Shown piece by piece: positions 53,373 through 61,535 of a DNA stretch of 64,000 bases. Both the position numbers and the translations under genes were made by a program. The DNA is from Sphingopyxis macrogoltabida. GTDB taxonomy: Bacteria > Pseudomonadota > Alphaproteobacteria > Sphingomonadales > Sphingomonadaceae. The stretch covers positions 4,712,501-4,776,500 of the forward strand of contig NZ_CP009429.1 of NCBI RefSeq assembly GCF_001314325.1. The letters are read 5' to 3'. Each line of letters begins with the position of its first letter. Within the stretch, counting starts at the first letter, position 1. The notes beneath the pieces were generated by a model. It searched no databases. It saw only the letters and a list, made by a program, of their open reading frames with translations, and was not told the DNA's origin.

Positions 53373-53675
53373 ATGTCGGGTGACAGCAAGATCGGGGTGC
53401 AAGCCGTCGGCGGCCTTGTCCGCACCGGCGCCACGCGCAGGATCGCAAGCGAAAGCGTTGCCGCGGCACGGCCGCCGGTCCGCGTGGCGGCGCAGGACGC
53501 CCTGCCCGTCGCCCGGCTGATCACGATGGCCGGCGAACTCGCCGCACAGGGACCGTCGGTCGACGTGTCGCGCGTCGCGGCGCTCCGCACCGCCATCGCC
53601 GGCGGCAGCTATGCCCCCGATGCGGCCGCCACCGCCAAAGCGATGCTGGCGTTCCAGAAAGGCAGCGGCGCCTGA
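53373..53675 (+). CDS. flgM: Anti-sigma-28 factor FlgM
   Basis: 100 aa. The C-terminal FlgM motif VDVSRVAALRTAIAGGSYAPDAAATAKAMLAFQ is clear; the N-terminus is Ala/Arg-rich and probably disordered. FlgM holds FliA (56991) inactive until the hook is complete, then leaves through the export gate. AAGGAGG precedes the ATG. It overlaps flgN by one base. Confidence 0.88.
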   Translation: MSGDSKIGVQAVGGLVRTGATRRIASESVAAARPPVRVAAQDALPVARLITMAGELAAQGPSVDVSRVAALRTAIAGGSYAPDAAATAKAMLAFQKGSGA

Positions 53676-53980
53676 TGCTGGCCGAGATGGACGAGGTGCA
53701 GGCGCGGCTCGACGCGCTGGTCGGTGCGCTGGACGGGCAGGACGCGGGCGCCATCATCGCCGCGACCGAGGCGCTCGCCACGTCGGTGATCCTGTTTCGC
53801 GGCGCGCGCGTCGCCGAAGGCAGCGAAGGCCGCGCGCGGGCGCTGATCGAGGCGGTGCTAGGCCAGCTTGAAGCCGCCGCGATCCGGGTCAACATCCTGA
53901 AGAACTGGACGCGTCAGAGGATTGACAACACCCATCAGCTACGCGGCGGCGCGACCCGGGGACCTGCCCTAACCTACTGA
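53675..53980 (+). CDS. flgN: FlgN-like flagellar chaperone
   Basis: 101 aa, mainly helical (DEVQARLDALVGALDGQDAGAIIAATEALATSVILFRG and EAVLGQLEAAAIRVNILKNWTRQRIDN). Sequence is weakly conserved, but size, helical make-up and location right behind flgM (TGATG overlap) match FlgN, which escorts FlgK and FlgL to the export gate. The Met at 53687 is an alternative start. Confidence 0.65.
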   Translation: MLAEMDEVQARLDALVGALDGQDAGAIIAATEALATSVILFRGARVAEGSEGRARALIEAVLGQLEAAAIRVNILKNWTRQRIDNTHQLRGGATRGPALTY

Positions 53981-54012
53981 TAAAACTTGCTTCCGAGGCC
54001 ATTTTCCCGAAA

Positions 54013-54028
54013 TGGCACGATGATTGCT
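54013..54028 (+). promoter_or_regulatory. Sigma-54 promoter of the transglycosylase-flhA-fliA operon
   Basis: TGGCACGATGATTGCT fully matches TGGCACG-N4-TTGCW with 10 bp between GG (54014-54015) and GC (54026-54027). It lies 32 bp before the ATG at 54060. It places fliA itself under sigma-54, giving a sigma-54 to sigma-28 cascade. Confidence 0.88.
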
Positions 54029-54059
54029 TTTGGTCTGCCGAACCAGCGGAACCAAAGCC

Positions 54060-54881
54060 ATGAATGCGATCAATACCCCTCAAAGCCCGCGCATCGCCGC
54101 ACCCGTCATCGACGCGGTGCAGAACGCATCGGCGCGGACGGGGATCGACTTCGACTATCTGTTCGACGTCGCGCGCGTCGAAAGCGGCTTCAATCCGACC
54201 GCCAAGGCCCCGACCTCGTCGGCGCGCGGGCTGTACCAGTTCACCAAACAGACCTGGCTCGCCACCCTGCAGCGCCATGGCGCCGAGCACGGCCTCGGCT
54301 GGGCGGCGAACGCGATCGGACGCGACGCGTCGGGGCGCTTGTCGGTGACCGACCCCGCGCTGCGCCAGCAGATCTTCGACCTACGCGACGATCCCGCCGC
54401 GGCGTCGAGCATGGCCGCCGAGCTGACCTCGGACAACCGCGACTATCTGGAAAGCCGCATCGGCCGCGACGCCGAACCGGTCGACCTCTATCTCGCTCAC
54501 TTTCTCGGTAGCGGCGGCGCCGCCAAATTCCTCGCGGCTTGGGAGTCCAACCCTGACCTGCCGGGCGCCACGATGATGCCCGACGCGGCCGCCGCCAACC
54601 GCTCGATCTTCTACGCCTCCGACGGCAGCATGCGCAGCCTCGGCGAAATTCGCGAACGCTTCCGCCTCAAGCTCGAAGACGGCAGCGCGCCGGCGATGCT
54701 GCCCGGCGGCGGTTCCGGCCTCGCACCCGGATGGCGCATGCAGATGGCAAGCAGCAGCGGCGCCCCCGCCGGGCGGCCGCCGCTCCCGATGATGGATATC
54801 CAGCCGATGCCCAAGAAACTCTCGATGGGCTTCGCCGCCCAGGCCTATCAGCGGCTCGCGTCGCTCGGAGGCACGGCATGA
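54060..54881 (+). CDS. Lytic transglycosylase for flagellar rod passage (no signal peptide)
   Basis: 273 aa from the ATG at 54060, downstream of the sigma-54 promoter. SLT-type domain: catalytic Glu41 in VARVESGFNP, then SSARGLYQFTKQTW and DPALRQQIFDLRDDPAAASSMAAELTSDNRDYLE. It cuts peptidoglycan, probably to let the rod through. No Sec signal is visible, so export through the flagellar gate is likely, as for two-domain FlgJ. The C-terminal 90 residues are Pro/Gly/Met-rich and may bind FlgJ. Its stop overlaps flhA. Confidence 0.82.
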   Translation: MNAINTPQSPRIAAPVIDAVQNASARTGIDFDYLFDVARVESGFNPTAKAPTSSARGLYQFTKQTWLATLQRHGAEHGLGWAANAIGRDASGRLSVTDPALRQQIFDLRDDPAAASSMAAELTSDNRDYLESRIGRDAEPVDLYLAHFLGSGGAAKFLAAWESNPDLPGATMMPDAAAANRSIFYASDGSMRSLGEIRERFRLKLEDGSAPAMLPGGGSGLAPGWRMQMASSSGAPAGRPPLPMMDIQPMPKKLSMGFAAQAYQRLASLGGTA

Positions 54882-57001
54882 CGCCGGGCCTGAACCTGCG
54901 CAACGCCGGCCGCTTCGCCGGCGCCGCCGCGCTGCCGGCGGGGATGCTGATCCTCGTCGCGCTGATGGTGATCCCGGTTTCGCCGCTGATCCTCGACATC
55001 AGCTTCGTTGCCAACATCATGATCAGCCTGCTGATCCTGATGGTCGCGCTGCAGGCGTCGAAACCGCTCGATTTCTCGGCCTTCCCGACCGTCCTGCTGC
55101 TCGCGACCCTGTTCCGCCTCGCGCTCAACGTCGCCTCGACGCGCGTCGTGCTCGTCCACGGGCACGAAGGCACCGCATCGGCGGGCCATGTCATCGAGGC
55201 GTTCGGCCAGGTGCTGATCGGCGGCGACTATGTCGTCGGCCTGTTCGTCTTCGTCGTGTTGATGATCATCAACCTCGTCGTCATCACCAAGGGCGCCGGA
55301 CGCGTCTCCGAAGTGTCGGCGCGCTTCACCCTCGACGCCTTGCCCGGCAAGCAGATGGCGATCGACGCCGATTTGAACGCCGGCCTGCTCACCCCCGACG
55401 AAGCGAAAGCGCGGCGTCAGGAAGTCGCGACCGAAGCCGATTTCTATGGCTCGATGGACGGTGCCTCGAAATTCGTGAAGGGCGACGCGGTCGCCGGCCT
55501 GCTGATCCTGTTCGTCAACATCGTCGGCGGCCTGATCCTCGGCATCTTCAGCCATGGCCTCAGCTTCTCCGAAGCCGGCAGCACCTATGTCACGCTGGCG
55601 ATCGGCGACGCGCTCGTCGCGCAGATCCCGGCGCTGCTGCTCTCGATCGCCGCCGCCGCGATCGTCACCCGCGTCAATTCGCCGCTCGACCTTTCGGGCC
55701 AGATCGGCAGCCAGTTCGCGTCGCCGACGATCTGGATGGCGGTCAGCGGCATATTGTTCATCCTCGGCATGGTCCCGGCGATGCCGCAGATGCTGATCCT
55801 GCCCGCCAGCGCGATCGCCGGCGTCATCGGCTGGCAATTGCGGCGTGCCGCCGCCGATCAGGCCGCGGCGCCCGAACCCGCGGCGCCCGCTGCCGACCCG
55901 CATCATATCGACTGGGCCGACGTCAGCGACGCCAGCGCCTGCCAGCTCGAAATCGGCTATGCGCTCGTCGCGCTGGTCGACGACCGCAAGGGCGCGCCGC
56001 TGATGACGCGGGCCACCGGCATCCGCCGCCAGCTGTCGAAGGAACTCGGTTTCGTCGTCCCGCCGGTCAAGGTCAGCGACGACCTGTCGCTGCCCGGCAA
56101 CGTCTATCGCATCTCGGTCGCCGGGGTGATCGTCGGCGAGGACGAGGTTTTCCCGAACGAGATGCTCGCCCTCGATTCGGGCGATCTGGTCGCCAAGGTG
56201 ACCGGCCGCCCGTGCAAGGACCCGACTTTCGGGCTCGACGCGCTGTGGATCCCGAAGGCGGCACAGAATGACGCGATCGCGGCGGGCTATACCGTCGTCG
56301 ATCCCGCCACGGTGGTCGCGACGCACCTCAACAACAGCATCATCGCCTCGGCGGCCGAACTGTTCGGCATCGACGACGCGCAGGCGCTGATCGACAATCT
56401 GAAGCTCCACTATCCGCAGCTCGCGCAGAATCTGAGCCCGCAGGGCTATGCGCTGCCGCGCGTCGCGGCGCTGTGCAAGGCGCTGCTGATCGAGCGCGTG
56501 CCCTTGCGCGATTTCCGCAAGATCGCCGAGGCGATGGTCGCACTGGCGGCACAGCAGCTCGGCGACGGCGACCTGATCGAGGCGGTGCGTCAGCGCATCG
56601 GCGCGCTGATCGTCCAGACGATCGTGCCGAGCCGCATGCCGCTCCCCGTCGTCACCTTCAGCCCCGAGATCGAGGTGCTGCTCAATCAGGCGGTGCGCGC
56701 CAATCCCGGCGCCGAATGGCCGTTCGAGCATGGCATGGCGATGAAGATCGTCGAGCAGATCGGGCAGGCGGTCGAACCGCTGCTGCTGTCGACGCGCAGC
56801 TTCGCGCTGGTCGCCTCGCCGATCTGCCGCCCGGCGCTGTCGCGGCTGGTCCGCGCGACCTTCCCCGACGTCGCCGTCATTTCCTACCTCGAGATCCCGG
56901 CGAACAAGCAGACCGAAATCGTCGCCACCATCGGCGCGGAAGTTCCGCGCCTCGGCGCCGCCGAAGACGCCCAGACCAAGGACGAATATCATGAGAATTG
57001 A
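54878..57001 (+). CDS. flhA: Flagellar export gate protein FlhA
   Basis: 707 aa. The ATG at 54878 overlaps the transglycosylase stop. About eight N-terminal membrane helices (PAGMLILVALMVIPVSPLIL onward) contain the FHIPEP signature (RFTLDALPGKQMAIDADLNAG) near residue 148; a large cytoplasmic domain follows (residues about 350-707) and forms the nonameric ring that docks chaperone-substrate complexes. It overlaps fliA by 11 nt. Confidence 0.97.
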   Translation: MTPGLNLRNAGRFAGAAALPAGMLILVALMVIPVSPLILDISFVANIMISLLILMVALQASKPLDFSAFPTVLLLATLFRLALNVASTRVVLVHGHEGTASAGHVIEAFGQVLIGGDYVVGLFVFVVLMIINLVVITKGAGRVSEVSARFTLDALPGKQMAIDADLNAGLLTPDEAKARRQEVATEADFYGSMDGASKFVKGDAVAGLLILFVNIVGGLILGIFSHGLSFSEAGSTYVTLAIGDALVAQIPALLLSIAAAAIVTRVNSPLDLSGQIGSQFASPTIWMAVSGILFILGMVPAMPQMLILPASAIAGVIGWQLRRAAADQAAAPEPAAPAADPHHIDWADVSDASACQLEIGYALVALVDDRKGAPLMTRATGIRRQLSKELGFVVPPVKVSDDLSLPGNVYRISVAGVIVGEDEVFPNEMLALDSGDLVAKVTGRPCKDPTFGLDALWIPKAAQNDAIAAGYTVVDPATVVATHLNNSIIASAAELFGIDDAQALIDNLKLHYPQLAQNLSPQGYALPRVAALCKALLIERVPLRDFRKIAEAMVALAAQQLGDGDLIEAVRQRIGALIVQTIVPSRMPLPVVTFSPEIEVLLNQAVRANPGAEWPFEHGMAMKIVEQIGQAVEPLLLSTRSFALVASPICRPALSRLVRATFPDVAVISYLEIPANKQTEIVATIGAEVPRLGAAEDAQTKDEYHEN

Positions 57002-57764
57002 GCCCGCGGGGCAGTTCGCCGGCGCCACCGGCCCGAGGGAATATGCCGCCGCCGCCGGCGGGACGCTGCGCCCGCGCGGCTATCCCGACAGCGTCGAACG
57101 GCTGGTCGACGAATATGCGCCGCTGGTGCGCAAGATCGCCTGGCAGGTGTTCTCGCGGGTGTCGCGGACGAGCGAACTCGACGACCTCATCCAGACGGGA
57201 CTGATCGCGCTCATCGAGGCGAGTCGCCACTATGAGGAACGCGGCTTCGCCTTTGCCACCTATGCCTCGACCCGCATTCGCGGCGCGATGATCGACCAGC
57301 TCCGCCGCGAAGCCGACGTCGGCCGCTCGGCGATGGTGGCGAACAAGCGGTTGAAGACGGTCCGCGCGACGCTCGAACAGCATCTGATGCGCGCGCCGAC
57401 GGCCGCCGAGATGGCCGAGGCGTTCGACATGTCGGCCGAAGAATATTTCGCGCTCGAACGCAGCGCGATGCAAGGCCGCTCGACCTCGCTCGACGAGCTG
57501 ACCGAAAGCGGCAGCTTCCTGATCGCCGACGACCGGCCGGGCGCCGAAACATTATATGAGGAAGAGGATGTGCTGGATGCGCTGCGCCAGTGCATCGACC
57601 GGCTGTCGGAGCGCGAGCAAATGGTGCTCCAGCTCTATTTCTTCGAGGAACTGAATTTGCAGGAGATCGGCCTGACCCTCGACGTCAGCGCTGCCCGCAT
57701 CTGCCAGATCAAGCGCGACGCAATGGCGAAGGTTAATGCGATGATGGTGGAAATGACCGAATAG
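56991..57764 (+). CDS. fliA: RNA polymerase sigma-28 factor FliA
   Basis: 257 aa. Region 2 reads VRKIAWQVFSRVSRTSELDDLIQTGLIALIEASRHYEERGFAFATYASTRIRGAMIDQLR; region 3 VRATLEQHLMRAPTAAEMAEAF; region 4 LSEREQMVLQLYFFEELNLQEIGLTLDVSAARICQIKRDAM, matching FliA/WhiG. It directs late flagellar transcription and is held by FlgM. Read as part of the sigma-54-driven operon with flhA. Confidence 0.96.
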   Translation: MRIEPAGQFAGATGPREYAAAAGGTLRPRGYPDSVERLVDEYAPLVRKIAWQVFSRVSRTSELDDLIQTGLIALIEASRHYEERGFAFATYASTRIRGAMIDQLRREADVGRSAMVANKRLKTVRATLEQHLMRAPTAAEMAEAFDMSAEEYFALERSAMQGRSTSLDELTESGSFLIADDRPGAETLYEEEDVLDALRQCIDRLSEREQMVLQLYFFEELNLQEIGLTLDVSAARICQIKRDAMAKVNAMMVEMTE

Positions 57765-57802
57765 GTAGCCGGGCGGCCCCACGCCGTCCCACATCAAGGC
57801 CG

Positions 57803-58300
57803 TCAGGCAGCAATCTGGCGGCTCTCCCAGGCGCTGCCGATCTTTTCGAAATAGCTTTCCATCCGCTCGCTGCCCTTTTCGGTCAGTTCGACGAGCGAAC
57901 GGCGACGGTCGTGCTGGTCGATGAAACGCCGGACCAGCCCCTGCGCCTCGAGCGAGGCGATCATACGCAGGCCCGACGACAGTGGCACCCCCGCCCCCGC
58001 CGCAAGATCGCTCGCGCTCAGTTCGCGTCCGTTGGTATCGGCCAGCATCAGGTCGAGCATCATGTCCCACACCGGACCCGACAGCTGGGCGCCACCGAAA
58101 TGGCTTTTGCGCAGCCGCCGCATCTGAATGTTGAACGCCACCTGGTCGACCAGCACCGCTTTCGGCGCCTCGCTTCGCGTCAGCGAAACGGGGATCGCCA
58201 TGACCGCCTGCTCATCGCCCCCCCGGGTCGTCAGCAGGTCGTGGATTTGATCGATACGCGACTTGAGTTCGGCAATTTCTTCGTTCGAAAATTGCTGCAT
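57803..58300 (-). CDS. Winged-helix (MarR-like) transcriptional regulator
   Basis: 165 aa from the Met at 58300; a start nine codons upstream (58327) is possible, with no better ribosome site. The C-terminal half is a MarR-type winged helix: SGPVWDMMLDLMLADTNGRELSASDLAAGAGVPLSSGLRMIASLEAQGLVRRFIDQHDRRRSLVELTEKG. The N-terminus (NEEIAELKSRIDQIHDLL) is probably a coiled coil. It is the last of four minus-strand genes headed by the membrane LuxR-type regulator. Targets are unknown; link to motility is only by proximity. Confidence 0.75.
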   Translation of the reverse strand: MQQFSNEEIAELKSRIDQIHDLLTTRGGDEQAVMAIPVSLTRSEAPKAVLVDQVAFNIQMRRLRKSHFGGAQLSGPVWDMMLDLMLADTNGRELSASDLAAGAGVPLSSGLRMIASLEAQGLVRRFIDQHDRRRSLVELTEKGSERMESYFEKIGSAWESRQIAA

Positions 58301-58330
58301 GTAACGGGACCCCCCGGGGCGTTCCATAAG

Positions 58331-58747
58331 TTACGCCCCAACTTCACCCCTCCGTCTGACCGAACCCGACGCGTAAAGAATTACGAAGAGGATCGGGTAG
58401 GAAATATACATCGAAAGCAGCGCATAGGGCCCTGCCAATATCTCCGAAAACATCATTTTCTGGATATGCCCGAAAATCGCGATCAACTGCCATCCGGTGA
58501 TCCAGTATGGCCAGAAACGCTTTGTTTTCAGGGAAATAGACCAGAAACTCGCCAGTACTGCGATGTCTACGACGAAGATATTGATTTCAATGTCGGTCCA
58601 TTCCGGATTGGGTGCCAATACCGTTGTGGAGACCGAGGCGATCAGGGCGGTGTACGCTGCCCACCGTTCCGGCGGCCCGCCGCGCAGCAGCGCGACGGTC
58701 ACCGTGATGAGCAACACGCCATAATATAACGCCACGGTCCACAACAT
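58331..58747 (-). CDS. Uncharacterised four-helix membrane protein
   Basis: 138 aa. Four hydrophobic segments are seen, near residues 2-21 (LWTVALYYGVLLITVTVALL), 30-46, 56-71 (INIFVVDIAVLASFWS) and 104-126. Connecting loops are short and charged ends are few (KTKRF; SVRRRG). I do not recognise the family. It lies 26 bp after the 58774 gene in the same direction. Its composition is somewhat lower in G+C than the flagellar genes. Confidence 0.6.
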   Translation of the reverse strand: MLWTVALYYGVLLITVTVALLRGGPPERWAAYTALIASVSTTVLAPNPEWTDIEINIFVVDIAVLASFWSISLKTKRFWPYWITGWQLIAIFGHIQKMMFSEILAGPYALLSMYISYPILFVILYASGSVRRRGEVGA

Positions 58748-58773
58748 GTGGCTCGTCGACCTTTCCTGTCGGC

Positions 58774-59151
58774 TTACGACGCCTTGGCGAGCGACTGAGC
58801 GGCAGCCTGGGCTGCGAGCTGATCGTTGCTGCCTTGGTCGAGCGATGCGGCGGGCGGCTTGACGCCGGCACCGAACATCCGCGTGCCGAGCCCGACTTCC
58901 TTTTGCGTCACGGTCAGCGCCAGATGCGCGTCGGTGAGGAGCTGGCGAACTTCGCCGGCGGCGGCCAGAGCGTGCGCGACTTTCGACATCGCCTCCTGGC
59001 CGACGATCGCCGACATGTTGGTTTCGCGGCGCGCGGTCGGCAATGTCGCCGCAAGCTGGGCGATGCGGATCATCGCCTCGTCAATGGCGTCTTCGGCCTG
59101 GTGCAGCTCGCTAGCGATCTTTTTCGCTGCGGAAACGCGTTCGTTCAGCAT
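58774..59151 (-). CDS. Uncharacterised helical protein
   Basis: 125 aa from the ATG at 59151 with AAGGGA 7-8 nt upstream. It is almost entirely helical: ERVSAAKKIASELHQAEDAIDEAMIRIAQLAATL, then MSKVAHALAAAGEVRQLLTDAHLALTVTQKEVGLGTRMFG, and an Ala/Gln-rich tail. No signal peptide or membrane helix. I do not recognise a family beyond a resemblance to small helical-bundle proteins. It lies 60 bp after the LuxR-type gene. Confidence 0.6.
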   Translation of the reverse strand: MLNERVSAAKKIASELHQAEDAIDEAMIRIAQLAATLPTARRETNMSAIVGQEAMSKVAHALAAAGEVRQLLTDAHLALTVTQKEVGLGTRMFGAGVKPPAASLDQGSNDQLAAQAAAQSLAKAS

Positions 59152-59211
59152 ATGGTGGTCCCTTGAATAGGAGAATGCCACCGGTCCCCCCCGCAGCATT
59201 CCGTTCGAACA

Positions 59212-59703
59212 TCAGGTCATGACACGACCTAGTCCGACAAGGATCGAATAGAGGGCGGAAAAGGCCAAAATGGTCGCGAAGGCGATCAGGATCGGCCAGA
59301 TTATCCTTTCCATCAACCCGTGCCGGTTGGACGGCTGGGACGCGGTAGGAAATGGCGAACCTATATCAAGAACCCGCCTCGTCGCACTACGCCCCGCATC
59401 GCCATCGTCGGCAGGCGGAGAGGCGCCTAGGTCGATCAGTTGATATGTCAAAGGCTGATAAGGAGTAACATGGTCGAAGACACCGTTACGGGCGAGGATA
59501 CGCGCTGCCTCTATCCTGTTGGAAACATTAAGCTTTCTTAACGATCTTCGCACCCGTTCGTCGACCGTATGCGGCGACACCCCCATCAATCGCGCGATTT
59601 CCTTGGAATTTTTGTGCTCAAAAACATGCCGCAACGTCTCGATTTGCGCGGCCGAAAGGAGACTGATGTAATTGTCCGGGTCACCTTGCACGCGCCCCCG
59701 CAT
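59212..59703 (-). CDS. LuxR-type regulator with C-terminal membrane anchor
   Basis: 163 aa. A GerE/LuxR helix-turn-helix fills residues 15-75 (LSAAQIETLRHVFEHKNSKEIARLMGVSPHTVDERVRRSLRKLNVSNRIEAARIL). A linker of about 55 polar residues and a single membrane helix near 134-157 (IIWPILIAFATILAFSALYSIL) follow, leaving only about six residues outside. There is no receiver or ligand domain, so the membrane or a partner, perhaps the 58331 protein, may supply the signal. Three CGTTAC repeats lie upstream (59754-59776). Confidence 0.8.
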   Translation of the reverse strand: MRGRVQGDPDNYISLLSAAQIETLRHVFEHKNSKEIARLMGVSPHTVDERVRRSLRKLNVSNRIEAARILARNGVFDHVTPYQPLTYQLIDLGASPPADDGDAGRSATRRVLDIGSPFPTASQPSNRHGLMERIIWPILIAFATILAFSALYSILVGLGRVMT

Positions 59704-59753
59704 AGAGCATCAGGAGTCGAAATCAAGTTGGGCGGCCAGGTGATTCACCTATT

Positions 59754-59776
59754 CGTTACCCCCCTCGTTACGTTAC
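59754..59776. repeat. CGTTAC repeats upstream of the LuxR-type gene
   Basis: CGTTAC occurs at 59754-59759, 59766-59771 and 59771-59776 in the 125-bp gap between the LuxR-type and GntR genes. Spacing fits a cluster of regulator sites. A related TAACG lies near the start of the winged-helix gene. No other feature is seen in the gap. Confidence 0.35.
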
Positions 59777-59828
59777 ATCGGCACGGAAAAGCGCCGCATT
59801 TCGAATTATGTGCGATCGTTCGCAGGGG

Positions 59829-60575
59829 TCATCCCGAAAATTTTTCGTCCGGGTCCGGCGCGCGCGGCGCGCCGGCCTCCAGCAAGGTGCGGTAGCGCGC
59901 GATCGATTTTTCGATGTGCCGCCGTGCGGCACGCCGCGCCGCGGCGGCATCGCCCGCCTCGATCGCGGCATGGATCGCGCGATGGTCGCGGTTGATCGTC
60001 CGGGCATAGCGTTGATGCTGCGCGGTGTCGCTGCCCTGAAGATATAATTGGCGCGACGGAACCAGCCGTACGCCGAGAAACTGGGTGAAGCGGATGAAAT
60101 AGGGATTGCCGGTGGCGCGCGCGATCGCCGCATGAAACGCCGTGTCGGCGGCAACCGATCCGTCGACGTCGATGCTTTCGTCCATCGCCCGGAGCGCGGC
60201 GCCGATTTCGGCAAGGTTCGCGGCGGTTCGCCGCCGCGCCGCGAGCTCGGCCATTTCCGCCTCGAACCCCATGCGCATTTCCAGGAGCTGCAACACATCC
60301 TCGATCTTGCCGGTTTCGTCGGGCGTCACCTGAAAAGCGCGGTAATGCGCGCCATCGGCGACATAGGCGCCCGATCCGCGCCGCGACACGAGCAGGCCGC
60401 GCGCCGCGAGGCGCGAATAGGCCTCGCGCACGACGGTGCGGCTGACCCCGAATGCCTCGGTGATCGCCTTTTCGGTAGGAAAGCGCGATCCCGGCGGCAT
60501 ATCGCCCGTTTCGATCTGTTCCTCGAAGCGCTGGACGAGATCGTCCGCCAGCGACGCCGCCTTGGTTACCGCCAT
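59829..60575 (-). CDS. GntR/FadR-family transcriptional regulator
   Basis: 248 aa. N-terminal winged helix (FPTEKAITEAFGVSRTVVREAYSRLAARGLLVSRRGSGAYVAD) and a C-terminal all-helical FCD effector domain (LQLLEMRMGFEAEMAELAARRR; DTAFHAAIARATGNPYFIRFTQFLG; NRDHRAIHAAIEAGDAAAARRAARRHIEKS) with the His/Asp metal-site pattern. Related regulators (UxuR, ExuR) respond to uronates. Its likely target is the GTTGTC-T-GACAAC palindrome at 62772. Confidence 0.9.
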   Translation of the reverse strand: MAVTKAASLADDLVQRFEEQIETGDMPPGSRFPTEKAITEAFGVSRTVVREAYSRLAARGLLVSRRGSGAYVADGAHYRAFQVTPDETGKIEDVLQLLEMRMGFEAEMAELAARRRTAANLAEIGAALRAMDESIDVDGSVAADTAFHAAIARATGNPYFIRFTQFLGVRLVPSRQLYLQGSDTAQHQRYARTINRDHRAIHAAIEAGDAAAARRAARRHIEKSIARYRTLLEAGAPRAPDPDEKFSG

Positions 60576-60608
60576 GCCGCAAGCCCTATCATCGCCCCCC
60601 GGCGCTGG

Positions 60609-61535
60609 CTAGGGCCCTGCACCGGGCGGCCGGAAGTCGGGGGGCGGGCGGAAGTCGGGGCGCTGGCGGTCGACATAGGCCTGCCACCACCCGTGCGTGG
60701 CGAAATCGCCGCCGCGATCCCACGCCGCGCCGGCATAATAGACGAACGGTCGCCCCGGCCGGACCCGGACGAGGATCAAAATATTGTCGGCATCCTCGGC
60801 AAAGCCCGCGAAGGCCGCGGGATCGACGATGACCGCCGCCGCCATCCGCCCCTTGTCGCCATCGGCAGGGCCCCACCAGCTCAGCCGCGAGGCGGCGGCA
60901 TCCCTGGTCACCTCACCCGGCTGCCCGCCGCCTGTCGGCCGTTTCGAAATGCCGATGCCGACGACCAGCTCGGCATCATCATCCGAACCGATCGTCGAGA
61001 CCATGCGGGTGAAACTGGTCCCCGCCGGCAAGGTGAAGCGCCGCGTCTCGCGCACCGTTCGCACCGTGTCGACCGGCCACGGGTCGTAATCGACCTTGAA
61101 GTCGGCAACCTCGGGCCCGGCGCTCAGGATCTCTGGCCGCACATAGTTGCGCGAGGTCCACAGCTTGTTGTCGTACCAGATGCCGAGCCCGCCGACCCCG
61201 CGCCCGGTGCCGACATTGTAGAAATCAAGCCCTTCGCCATGGTCGGCATGCTGGTCGCCGGTCCGTAGCTGGCGGTCCATATAGGGCCAGCGCACCCGCT
61301 TGCCCCACGCGTCGATCCCGGACGACGACGGCGGTTCTGCCGCCTCCAGCGCGCGGCCGTAAATGCGGTACGCGATGCGGTCGTTTTCCCACAAAAGATC
61401 GTCGTAGCGATAATCGGCGATAGTCACGGCAGCACGCGCGGCCCGTTCCTCCGCCGTCGCGGGGCGAAGCGGCTTGTGATCCTGCGCCGCCGCGGCGGCC
61501 GCGAACAGCGTCAGGGCAAGCAGCGGCGCGCGCAT
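60609..61535 (-). CDS. Exported DUF4861-type protein
   Basis: 308 aa from the ATG at 61535, which overlaps the manD stop (TGATG). A short signal peptide (LLALTLFAAAAAAQ) is followed by YDDLLWENDRIAYRIYGRAL, a Trp/Tyr-rich beta fold and GWWQAYVDRQRPDF near the end. This pattern fits DUF4861 proteins, often found in pectin- or ulvan-like polysaccharide clusters, whose activity I cannot state. Probably periplasmic. The frame continues open upstream but that stretch is manD in another frame. Identification is by memory of family motifs. Confidence 0.6.
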   Translation of the reverse strand: MRAPLLALTLFAAAAAAQDHKPLRPATAEERAARAAVTIADYRYDDLLWENDRIAYRIYGRALEAAEPPSSSGIDAWGKRVRWPYMDRQLRTGDQHADHGEGLDFYNVGTGRGVGGLGIWYDNKLWTSRNYVRPEILSAGPEVADFKVDYDPWPVDTVRTVRETRRFTLPAGTSFTRMVSTIGSDDDAELVVGIGISKRPTGGGQPGEVTRDAAASRLSWWGPADGDKGRMAAAVIVDPAAFAGFAEDADNILILVRVRPGRPFVYYAGAAWDRGGDFATHGWWQAYVDRQRPDFRPPPDFRPPGAGP

